DNA of 31,333 nt from JAXGQD01 sp964401615 (GTDB lineage Bacteria > Bacillota > Clostridia > Saccharofermentanales > Fastidiosipilaceae): NCBI GenBank assembly GCA_964401615.1, contig CAYNZF010000016.1, forward strand, positions 1 through 31,333, read 5' to 3'. The position numbers and the translations under genes were made by a program. The stretch's first letter is position 1, and each line of letters opens with the position of its first letter. Below are positions 16,076 to 23,294 of the stretch, one piece after another. The notes below the pieces were generated by a model. It was not told the origin of the DNA, did not search any database, and worked only from the letters and a program-made list of their open reading frames with translations.

Positions 16076-16103
16076 AAAACGTCCTGCCCAGGGACGTTTT
16101 TTT
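16076..16103 (+). terminator. Rho-independent terminator after rsfS
   Basis: AAAACGTCC (16076-16084) and GGACGTTTT (16092-16100) form a perfect 9-bp stem with a 7-base loop, leading into seven consecutive T (16097-16103). This should end the operon that began at prfB or at the rsfS promoter. Confidence 0.93.
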
Positions 16104-16120
16104 ATTGACAAAATAAAGCC

Positions 16121-16885
16121 ATGAGTATCTACGAAATCAGAAAATGGCGAAAGCTTCTCATGTTTTTGTTCGGTATAGGCCTGTTCACCTTACTTGCCCT
16201 GGTCTGGACCGAATGGGAGCAAATCACGGCGGCCAATCGCATGACGATCAGCCTCCCCTCGGCGAGCCCTGCCGGCGCTGAAACAAGCGCGGACCGTAAT
16301 GCTGCAGTGAGTGAGATGCTGATGAACGCGACGTCTGAACTGACCCCCGTTTCGACTGCGGTCAGCACCGAAACGATGTCTGAGCCAGTCACGGAGTCCG
16401 TTACGGTGGACCTGTGGCCGGTTTATGTCACTGGGGCGGTCGAGAGACCCTCACTGTGCTATTTACCCGAGCATGCCCTCTGGCAGGACGCGGTCAACGC
16501 AGCCGGTGGTTTCAGGGAAGACGCCGCAGCCTTATACATCAATCTGGCCGCTCCGATTGCGTCTCATCAGATGATTTACATACCCAGTCTGTCCGAGTGG
16601 GAAGAAGGACAGACTGCTCCACCTCTTTATCCCAGTGCAGCCAAGCCGTCCACGGGTGGATCAGGCGCTGCTCAGGAAGGCAGCGGTGCATCTGTGAAAA
16701 TTTCCATCAATCACGGTGACGCTTCAGCCTTGACTGAAATTCCCGGTGTCGGCGAAAAAACAGCCGCACTCATCATCAGCTTTAGAGAAGACAACGGACC
16801 CTTCGAAAGTATCGAAGACCTCATGAAGATCCCGGGCATCAAAGAAGCCAAATTCGCCCAGATGAAAGACTATATCGAGCCATAG
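16121..16885 (+). CDS. comEA: ComEA-like DNA-binding protein (SLBB plus helix-hairpin-helix)
   Basis: This 254-residue membrane-anchored protein resembles the ComEA DNA receptor of the competence machinery. A signal-anchor segment lies at about residues 11-29, then a Ser/Thr/Glu-rich linker (45-98), an SLBB domain (99-156, WPVYVTGAVERPSLCYLP), a second flexible linker, and a ComEA-type helix-hairpin-helix domain (193-252: ISINHGDASALTEIPGVGEK through FESIEDLMKIPGI) that binds DNA without sequence specificity. The ATG at 16121 lacks a recognisable Shine-Dalgarno and comes only 17 bases after a strong terminator, so expression may be low or conditional. comEB and comEC are not adjacent, so competence itself cannot be concluded. 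Confidence 0.88.
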   Translation: MSIYEIRKWRKLLMFLFGIGLFTLLALVWTEWEQITAANRMTISLPSASPAGAETSADRNAAVSEMLMNATSELTPVSTAVSTETMSEPVTESVTVDLWPVYVTGAVERPSLCYLPEHALWQDAVNAAGGFREDAAALYINLAAPIASHQMIYIPSLSEWEEGQTAPPLYPSAAKPSTGGSGAAQEGSGASVKISINHGDASALTEIPGVGEKTAALIISFREDNGPFESIEDLMKIPGIKEAKFAQMKDYIEP

Positions 16886-16888
16886 AAT

Positions 16889-16912
16889 CCGGTCGAGCGG
16901 TCAAGCGGCCGG
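16889..16912. terminator. Hairpin between convergent comEA and the DUF2927 gene
   Basis: CCGGTCG (16889-16895) and CGGCCGG (16906-16912) form a 7-bp GC-rich stem with one G-U pair and a 10-base loop, immediately after the comEA stop. Neither strand has a clean U-tract: the - strand continues ATTCTATGG. It is a plausible weak bidirectional terminator for the converging genes. Confidence 0.35.
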
Positions 16913-16956
16913 TGCGAAAAAACGAGCAGACATCAAATTTCGGCAAGGGAATCAAA

Positions 16957-17877
16957 TCAGTTTAACTGCTGCCGCAAGGCCTGCACGGCCCGATCACCGC
17001 GGTCACCGGCGCTGACGACCGGATTGTAGAGCATCCGCATAAGCGCGAAATCCAGGGCACTCGGATGCTGCACAACGCTGTAATCTTGTTGGAATATGCT
17101 GTTCTGGTACTGGTAAGAATCATTCATCAAACCCAGGCACTGACTCAATTCTTCCCATATCAGGTGATTGCGGTCGAGCAGACCCGTCCGATCACTGGAA
17201 ATGGTAATCGTGGCTGCGTAGATTTCGAAACCGCCATTCCAGAAAACCTCGAAAAAGCCTAGATTGCCTTGAACGTAATCTTGGATGTATTGCTTCATTT
17301 CCTTGCTGGGTACGAAATACAAATTTACGTTGGGCTGACTTTCGACCAGATCCAGCCTGGGCATCCCGTCAATCTGATTGTAAAAAGTCAGTAAGTCATT
17401 AAGCGTGGCACGGTCTGAATCGGTCAGCTCTCCGTGGACCTGGATACGGACGTCTTTAGTCCATTTCGTGATGGGCTTGGCACCTTTGAACTCCGAAAAG
17501 GCAGCGATTTCCTGAAAATAGGTCAGCGCTTCATCAAACTTTTGGCCGGATAAATAGGCCGAAGAATCCATAAAGGCCCGGGCAGCCGGACTTGGCTCGC
17601 TTGCGGTCGTGGTCACAGCAGGAGTCTGCGAAGCGGTCGTTGGTGTGGACGTGCTGACCTCAGTTTCCTGAGTGCTCGTGACATGGCTTTGGGTGATGTT
17701 GGGCGCGACGGTTTCAGAAGCCAGCGTCGTCAAGCGGCTTTCGCTTGTCGTCTGTATGACGTCAAACCAGTCTTCGACAGCACGCCCCACGCCACAGGAA
17801 CTCAAATTGACGAGCAGCAGAATCACAAGCGCGAAACCAAGCCCATTAGCTTGAAAATTTTTTCCGGGGCCCCTCAT
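16957..17877 (-). CDS. DUF2927 family lipoprotein
   Basis: This 306-residue protein starts with a lipoprotein signal (hydrophobic 13-25, lipobox LSSC, lipid cysteine Cys28). A Ser/Thr-rich tether follows (about 42-98) and then a globular domain (118-305). The domain has the DUF2927 hallmarks: WEELSQCLGLMNDS (241-254), NSIFQQD, and LDFALMRMLYNPVVSAG near the end. The function of DUF2927 is unknown. The EELxQ helix is reminiscent of metallopeptidase-like sites, but no HExxH is present. The ATG at 17877 is supported by AAGGTGG (complement of 17882-17888). It stands alone on the - strand, divergent from thrS. Confidence 0.85.
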   Translation of the reverse strand: MRGPGKNFQANGLGFALVILLLVNLSSCGVGRAVEDWFDVIQTTSESRLTTLASETVAPNITQSHVTSTQETEVSTSTPTTASQTPAVTTTASEPSPAARAFMDSSAYLSGQKFDEALTYFQEIAAFSEFKGAKPITKWTKDVRIQVHGELTDSDRATLNDLLTFYNQIDGMPRLDLVESQPNVNLYFVPSKEMKQYIQDYVQGNLGFFEVFWNGGFEIYAATITISSDRTGLLDRNHLIWEELSQCLGLMNDSYQYQNSIFQQDYSVVQHPSALDFALMRMLYNPVVSAGDRGDRAVQALRQQLN

Positions 17878-17920
17878 AAATCCACCTTAATCCGTTAAAA
17901 TATGCAAAACCGTTCCCTTA

Positions 17921-17950
17921 ATTTTAACAGATAGCACCCGAAAATTTGAA
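17921..17950 (-). promoter_or_regulatory. Promoter of the DUF2927 lipoprotein gene
   Basis: On the - strand, TTCAAA (complement of 17945-17950) and TAAAAT (complement of 17921-17926) are 18 bases apart. The -35 box overlaps the -35 of the divergent thrS promoter, so the two may compete for polymerase. Confidence 0.4.
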
Positions 17951-17984
17951 ATAAATGCAGAAAAAACATAAGATAAAGGATAAT
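17946..17984 (+). promoter_or_regulatory. Promoter region of thrS
   Basis: TTGAAA (17946-17951) is followed after 17 bases by TAAGAT (17969-17974). An alternative, better -10 (GATAAT, 17979-17984) lies just downstream with a poor -35. No T-box specifier or antiterminator sequence is visible in the leader (to 18058), although many Bacillota thrS genes carry one. Confidence 0.45.
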
Positions 17985-18058
17985 AATATTATGAAGACGA
18001 TGCTTTTGATCATTTTACTGACCAAAGCAGCACAACGCCTTCTTTTGAGGAGACAACA

Positions 18059-19828
18059 ATGGCTAAACTCGATTTCAACGATGCCGAACAAAGGCACGCA
18101 TTTTGGCATAGCAGCGCGCATCTCATGGCCCAGGCCGTGAAGCGTTTATACCCTGAAGTACAACTCGCGACCGGTCCGGCCAAGGAAAACGGCTTCTTCT
18201 ACGACTTCAAACACAGCAGATCTTTTACCGCCGAGGACCTCGAGGCCATCGAAATTGAGATGGTCAAGATCGTCAGAGAGCATCTGCCTATCGAGCGCTT
18301 TGAACTCGGCAGGGAAGATGCGAAGCAGCTCATGAAAGATCGGGGCGAAGCTTTTAAAATCGAACTGATTGACCTCATTCCGGAAAACGAAACCATCAGC
18401 TTTTATAAACAAGGCGAGTTCATCGACCTCTGCGCCGGCCCGCATCTGGAAAACACCCAGCAAATTCAAGCTTTCAAGCTTTTACAAACCGGCGGCGCTT
18501 ACTGGCACAACGACGCGAGCCAGCCCATGCTGCAGCGTATTTTCGGTATCGCCTACCCGGACAAAAAGATGCTGAAAGCTCACCTCGATGAGCTGGAAGA
18601 GGCAAAAAAACGTGACCACAACAAAATTGGCCGTGAACTTGAATACTTCACCACGGTAGACTACATCGGCCAGGGCCTGCCGATTCTTTTGCCCAAGGGC
18701 TATAAATTATTCCAGATCCTGCAGCGTTTCGTGGAAGACGAAGAAGAGCGCCGCGGTTACCAGCATACCCGCACTCCGCTGATGGCTAAATCGGACCTTT
18801 ATAAAATTTCCGGCCATTGGTACCACTATCGCGACGGCATGTTCGAGATCGGTGATGAAGAAAAGGGCGAGGAAGTGCTCGCGCTGCGTCCAATGACCTG
18901 TCCCTTTCAGTTTCAGGCGTATTTGACCAGGACTCGCAGCTACCGCGATCTGCCGCTGCGTTATGGTGAGACATCGACCCTTTTCCGAAACGAAAGTTCC
19001 GGCGAAATGCACGGCCTCATCCGCCTGCGTCAATTCACGATTTCCGAAGGTCACCTGATCGTCACCCCGGAGCAGCTGGAGGCTGAATTCAGTGGCAGCG
19101 TAGAGCTGGCCCAATACATGCTTAAGACCCTGGGTCTGGCGGACGATGTCAGCTATCGTTTCTCTAAATGGGATGTCAATGACCGCGCCAAGTACATCGG
19201 TTCTCCCGATGAGTGGGAACGCGTGCAGGATGAAATGCACCGCATTTTGACTCACATGGGCATTCCCTTTACCGAGGCCGATGGAGAAGCCGCCTTCTAT
19301 GGTCCCAAGCTCGACATTCAGATCAAGAATGTTTTTGGCAAAGAAGATACCCTCATCACGGTGCAGATCGACTTCCAGCTGGCTAAAAAATTCGAAATGG
19401 AGTACATCGACCGCGAAGGCAACAAACAAAATCCCTACATCATCCACCGCACCAGCATCGGCTGTTATGAGCGGACCATGGCCCTCTTACTCGAAAAATA
19501 TGCCGGAGCGCTGCCCTTGTGGATGGCGCCGGAACAGGCGCGGGTTTTGCCCATCTCCGACAAGCATCTGGAAGCCGCTGAAGAACTGACTGCTAAGCTG
19601 AAGTTGGCCGGCCTGCGTGCCACAGTGGACAGCCGTAACGAAAAAGTGGGTAAGAAAATCAAAGATGCCCAGAACGACAAGATCCCCTATATGCTGGTCA
19701 TCGGCGACCAGGAGATCGAACAGGGTACCGTCGCGCTGCGTTCACGAAAAGAGGGACAGCTCGGTGCGCTGCCGCTTGCAGAAGTGCTTGATAAATTACT
19801 GACCGAGGACAAGGAGAAACGTTTATGA
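18059..19828 (+). CDS. thrS: Threonyl-tRNA synthetase lacking the TGS domain
   Basis: This 589-residue class II synthetase charges tRNA-Thr. It starts directly at the editing domain, about 50-60 residues shorter than the usual 640, because the N-terminal TGS (ubiquitin-like) domain is absent. Editing residues are intact: HSSAH (His17, His21) and DLCAGPHL (Cys125, His129). The catalytic core keeps the zinc ligands in RPMTCP (Cys), ISEGHLI (His) and IIHRTSIGCYERT (His). Motif 2 reads LRYGETSTLFRNESSGEMHG, unlike the common LRIAExGxxHRxExSGxLxG. The anticodon-binding domain (LPISDKHLEAAEEL onward) is complete. The ATG at 18059 follows GAGGAG (18047-18052). The stop overlaps the thyA start (ATGA). 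Confidence 0.95.
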   Translation: MAKLDFNDAEQRHAFWHSSAHLMAQAVKRLYPEVQLATGPAKENGFFYDFKHSRSFTAEDLEAIEIEMVKIVREHLPIERFELGREDAKQLMKDRGEAFKIELIDLIPENETISFYKQGEFIDLCAGPHLENTQQIQAFKLLQTGGAYWHNDASQPMLQRIFGIAYPDKKMLKAHLDELEEAKKRDHNKIGRELEYFTTVDYIGQGLPILLPKGYKLFQILQRFVEDEEERRGYQHTRTPLMAKSDLYKISGHWYHYRDGMFEIGDEEKGEEVLALRPMTCPFQFQAYLTRTRSYRDLPLRYGETSTLFRNESSGEMHGLIRLRQFTISEGHLIVTPEQLEAEFSGSVELAQYMLKTLGLADDVSYRFSKWDVNDRAKYIGSPDEWERVQDEMHRILTHMGIPFTEADGEAAFYGPKLDIQIKNVFGKEDTLITVQIDFQLAKKFEMEYIDREGNKQNPYIIHRTSIGCYERTMALLLEKYAGALPLWMAPEQARVLPISDKHLEAAEELTAKLKLAGLRATVDSRNEKVGKKIKDAQNDKIPYMLVIGDQEIEQGTVALRSRKEGQLGALPLAEVLDKLLTEDKEKRL

Positions 19829-20655
19829 GTCTTGCCGACCTGCTCTTTGATGAAAACTGCAGGGCCATTTTGAGCACGGGATCATCGAATGAAAATCAGG
19901 CCGTCAGACCGAAATGGGACGATGGCAGTTCTGCTTACACGCTGAAAAAGTTCGGTATCGTGAATCGCTATGATTTACGGGAAGAGTTTCCCATCGTGAC
20001 GCAACGTTACTTGAATTTCAGGGCCGCGGTGGATGAGATGCTCTGGATATGGCAGCACAAGTCCAATAACGTCAAGGATTTGAATTCCAAAATCTGGGAC
20101 CAGTGGGCCGATGCAGACGGAAGTATCGGTAAAGCCTACGGGTACCAGCTGGGTGTGAAACATAAGTACAAAGAGGGGGAATTCGACCAGGTTGAGCGAG
20201 TGCTTTTTGATTTGAAAAATAATCCATACAGCCGCCGCATCATGACGAATTTGTATACTTTTGCCGATTTACATGAGATGAACCTTTATCCTTGCGCCTA
20301 CTCGATGACCTTCAATGTCAGTGACGGGGTGCTGAACGCCATTTTGAACCAGCGCTCGCAGGACATGCTGGTCGCCAACGCCTGGAATGTCACGCAATAC
20401 GCGGTTCTGCTGCATATGCTGGCGCAGGTGAGCGGCTTGGTGGCGGGTGAGCTGGTGCATGTCATCGCGGATGCGCACATTTATGATAAACACATCCCCA
20501 TCGTCAAGGAGCTCATTGAACGTCCCGTATTCCCGGCGCCGATTTTTCAAATCGATGAGTCCGTTACGAATTTCGCGGATTTTACGCTGGATAGTTTTAC
20601 TTTGGGAAATTACCAACATGGTCCGGCCATAAGAAAAATTCCGGTGGCGGTGTGA
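19825..20655 (+). CDS. thyA: Thymidylate synthase (ThyA, Bacillus/phi3T-like subtype)
   Basis: This 276-residue enzyme methylates dUMP to dTMP using methylene-THF, leaving dihydrofolate for FolA to recycle. The catalytic cysteine is Cys157 in LYPCAYS. Other signatures are DEMLWIWQHKSNNVKDLN, IWDQWADADGSIGKAYGYQLG, NNPYSRRIM, RSQDMLVANAWNVTQYAVLL and IADAHIYDKHI. The WIWQxKSNxVxDLN pattern resembles the ThyA of Bacillus subtilis and phage phi3T more than E. coli ThyA. Its start overlaps the thrS stop. folA, its usual partner, is 6.6 kb downstream, behind three zinc-ribbon genes. Confidence 0.96.
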   Translation: MSLADLLFDENCRAILSTGSSNENQAVRPKWDDGSSAYTLKKFGIVNRYDLREEFPIVTQRYLNFRAAVDEMLWIWQHKSNNVKDLNSKIWDQWADADGSIGKAYGYQLGVKHKYKEGEFDQVERVLFDLKNNPYSRRIMTNLYTFADLHEMNLYPCAYSMTFNVSDGVLNAILNQRSQDMLVANAWNVTQYAVLLHMLAQVSGLVAGELVHVIADAHIYDKHIPIVKELIERPVFPAPIFQIDESVTNFADFTLDSFTLGNYQHGPAIRKIPVAV

Positions 20656-20689
20656 GCAGCCAATTCTTTTAACAAGGGGGACAAACCCT

Positions 20690-23200
20690 ATGAGCAATTG
20701 CGCGAATTGTGGATCTCAGAATCCTGACGGAGTGAAATTTTGTAACCGCTGCGGTACCCCCATGTCAGTCGCGTCTCCACCGGCTGCACCCTTTCCGGTC
20801 GAGGCGCCGAGGATTCCGCTGGCTCATCCCAGGCGGCACGGCCAAACGGCGGGCGTCGTGGCCATCATTGCCGCTGGCCTATCTGTCATCTTACTATTTG
20901 AGTTTTTGATCGGGCCCTTGATTTCGGGTCGAACACTCCTCGGGAAGCCCTTTCGTCCGGGTCAAAACGCCGCCGCAGCCACTGCCGTGGTTATACCCGA
21001 GGCAGCTGTGACAGAAATCAACGGTGTGAGGATCGATTTTGGTGACAATCTCAGCGCGGAAGTCGAAATTAGTCTGAGCAGGAGCAGCGAGGCACCTGAA
21101 AATGATTTGTATAGCGGAATCGACACTTACGATTTTGCCCTTGAAGGCCAAAATGAGTTTGACGGCTTGATTGAACTGACGATTCCCAACACAGCCACAG
21201 CGGATGAAGCCGTTCAGGTTGCCTATTACAACGAAGACCTGGCAATTTGGGAAAAACTCCCTTTCGAGCTCGTCGGCAATCAAGTGCGATTTTACACCAC
21301 TCATTTTTCGCGTTATGGCCTCATCAAGTACCACCGTGACCGCTACACCGGTCCCCTGACACCGCTGGTCGTCAATTACGAGCAGCTGCGCCTGGCCCTG
21401 GCAAAAATTGAGGCCGATGGTCTGCTGGAGCAATTCATTGAACAAAAGGGCCAGACCGGTTCCGATCCCTGGATCAATAAAGGCATGGCCGTGTTCAACG
21501 ACACGGTCGGTGGTGTTTCATTACCGTTTACCGCGGTAGCGCTCTCCTCCGTGCAGGATGAGACCACTGCGGCTGCGCGCGAGTTATCTGACAAGCTGAC
21601 CAAAGTAGGCGGAGCCATTACCTTTTTGAAGGTCGCTTATCAATGGCAGACAGGCGATGCGCCCGCGAAGATCGTGCAAGACAATATTTTTGATCTCTGT
21701 GAGCTGGCCCTTGGCGGCGCAGCTCTGGCTATCCCCGGTTCAGTAATTCTGCCGGTGGCCGGCATGTTCGTGTTCCTGGGCGGGGCTTTCTACGATTATG
21801 CTTACGTACCCGTAAATCAGGATGATTCTTTGCAGTATGCTTATAAAGCCTATAGTGACTTTTGTAAATTGCCTTATATCGCGTACGACAAAAACCTCGC
21901 TCAAGCTCTGGCTGAAAATACGAGTGAAGTATCACCATGGGTCATCGGGCAAAACTACAACAAAAAAACAAAGAAATGGGTATCCGCTCAAAGCGGCCCG
22001 GCGCTCGCTTCTTTAGAGCTAAGCTCCAACAACAAGTGGCGAAAAGCGCTCATGGACATCTACACACTCTACCTGAAAGATCCCAGAGCCATGCAAGAAC
22101 GTGTCACTCAACTCATCGATGAATATCTCGAGGTGTTCTGGACTTTGGACGACCGGGAACAACTGCAATTTGCCGCGGACTTCAGCGGGATCAAAGAAGA
22201 AGACTGGCGCTGGCCGACTGAAAACGAAATCAGCCAGATGAAAGAAGCCATGAAAGCAGAGTTGATGGAGGAACTAAAGCCGGTTTTTGAGGATATCCGG
22301 AACACGATTTTAGAAGACATGAAGAAAAACCTGATTCGGGACACCGATGCGCTGGTTGAATACCTGAATCAGGAGATTTCCTTTGAAGTCATCGACCCTG
22401 AGGCGAAAGAACCGGGTTTTAAAAACACCCGTGTGGCCCAGGACATCATCCGCTTTGAAACCGTATCAAACATGACTCATCAAAACGACTGGCTGGGTCA
22501 AGCGGGCAAAGGTCCGGGAGACGCCATTTTTGCCGCTACACTTTACAACTACCTGAGAGAAGGCAGTCCCGGTGAGGCGTGTTTTTACAAGACCGAGGCG
22601 GACCTGAAAGCCGGCCAGGCCTACCTGAAGGCCCCCATTTCCATTACCCTTCCGCGTGCCACGATCAATTTGGGACAAGAGGCTGACATGACAGGGAAAT
22701 ACACACTGGATTTATCCCTCTTTAAAGGTCCTTGGCAAAGCGATGCCACACTCGTGCGGGTTTTAGCAGACATGCTTCATCAGGTCAAAGATCTGGAAGT
22801 GAAGAAGGACGGCAGTTTTTCAGTGACCGCTCCGGCGCAATCCCTCAATTTAAAGACGCTGGCGACAGGGTCCAAGACCGATACGGAAGTGACCTTTGGA
22901 TCAATTTCATTCATCGGTCAAATCGATCCCAAGACCGGTTCAGGTCGAGCTGAATTCTCCGGTTCGGCGAATGGTTCATGGGCCGCCCCCGACACAACAG
23001 AGTATAACGTGATGATATCCGGCAGCTTTACGGTTGGATATGAAGGCGACCTCAAGGGTTTAATCTTCAGCAGCAGCCCTGAATCGACAGAGTTCCTGCA
23101 GTTAACGGGAACAGATGTGTGGACCATTTCAGGGGAAAAGTTTGAAACACAAGTCCTTGATGAAAAAATAAGGTTTTCATGTCACTTCATCAGGCCTTGA
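20690..23200 (+). CDS. Zinc-ribbon, single-TM protein with large extracytoplasmic region (paralogue A)
   Basis: This 836-residue protein has no family I recognise beyond its ends. Residues 4-21 form a zinc ribbon (CANCGSQ, FCNRCGT). After a Pro-rich stretch comes one strong TM helix (about 54-78). Residues 108-213 look like a beta-sandwich ending in IWEKLPFEL and TTHFSRYGLIKY, a pattern common in bacterial surface proteins. Residues 225-335 are helical. Residues 336-370 are a Gly/Ala-rich hydrophobic stretch that could be a second membrane segment. Residues 440-560 are acidic helices and 645-836 a beta-rich tail. The ATG at 20690 follows AAGGGGG (20674-20680), 34 bases after thyA. It aligns along its whole length with the next gene. 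The ribbon is predicted cytoplasmic and the rest outside. Confidence 0.85.
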   Translation: MSNCANCGSQNPDGVKFCNRCGTPMSVASPPAAPFPVEAPRIPLAHPRRHGQTAGVVAIIAAGLSVILLFEFLIGPLISGRTLLGKPFRPGQNAAAATAVVIPEAAVTEINGVRIDFGDNLSAEVEISLSRSSEAPENDLYSGIDTYDFALEGQNEFDGLIELTIPNTATADEAVQVAYYNEDLAIWEKLPFELVGNQVRFYTTHFSRYGLIKYHRDRYTGPLTPLVVNYEQLRLALAKIEADGLLEQFIEQKGQTGSDPWINKGMAVFNDTVGGVSLPFTAVALSSVQDETTAAARELSDKLTKVGGAITFLKVAYQWQTGDAPAKIVQDNIFDLCELALGGAALAIPGSVILPVAGMFVFLGGAFYDYAYVPVNQDDSLQYAYKAYSDFCKLPYIAYDKNLAQALAENTSEVSPWVIGQNYNKKTKKWVSAQSGPALASLELSSNNKWRKALMDIYTLYLKDPRAMQERVTQLIDEYLEVFWTLDDREQLQFAADFSGIKEEDWRWPTENEISQMKEAMKAELMEELKPVFEDIRNTILEDMKKNLIRDTDALVEYLNQEISFEVIDPEAKEPGFKNTRVAQDIIRFETVSNMTHQNDWLGQAGKGPGDAIFAATLYNYLREGSPGEACFYKTEADLKAGQAYLKAPISITLPRATINLGQEADMTGKYTLDLSLFKGPWQSDATLVRVLADMLHQVKDLEVKKDGSFSVTAPAQSLNLKTLATGSKTDTEVTFGSISFIGQIDPKTGSGRAEFSGSANGSWAAPDTTEYNVMISGSFTVGYEGDLKGLIFSSSPESTEFLQLTGTDVWTISGEKFETQVLDEKIRFSCHFIRP

Positions 23201-23215
23201 CTGAGGCTGACATGA
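23177..23215 (+). repeat. Inverted repeat at the 3' end of paralogue A
   Basis: TCATGTCA (23177-23184) and TGACATGA (23208-23215) are perfectly complementary, with an inner GCCT/AGGC helix, spanning the stop codon of the gene. No U-tract follows. The rest of the 94-base gap holds only an A-rich stretch and the Shine-Dalgarno of the next gene. Confidence 0.3.
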
Positions 23216-23294
23216 AGTTCTGCTGCATAGCTTTCTGGAAAAAAGCATCCATCAGCAAAATCCAATCTCAAGATGAAATAAAAAGGAGGCAGCC

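Noticed and set aside
17985..18058. T-box leader for thrS
   Set aside because: The region is too short, and neither the AGGGTGGNACCGCG box nor a terminator hairpin is present.
17991..18140. A possible leader peptide (MKTMLLIILLTK...) overlapping the thrS start
   Set aside because: The predicted promoter boxes cover its AAAGGA ribosome site, so that site would not be in the mRNA. It also runs far into thrS in another frame, unlike attenuator peptides.
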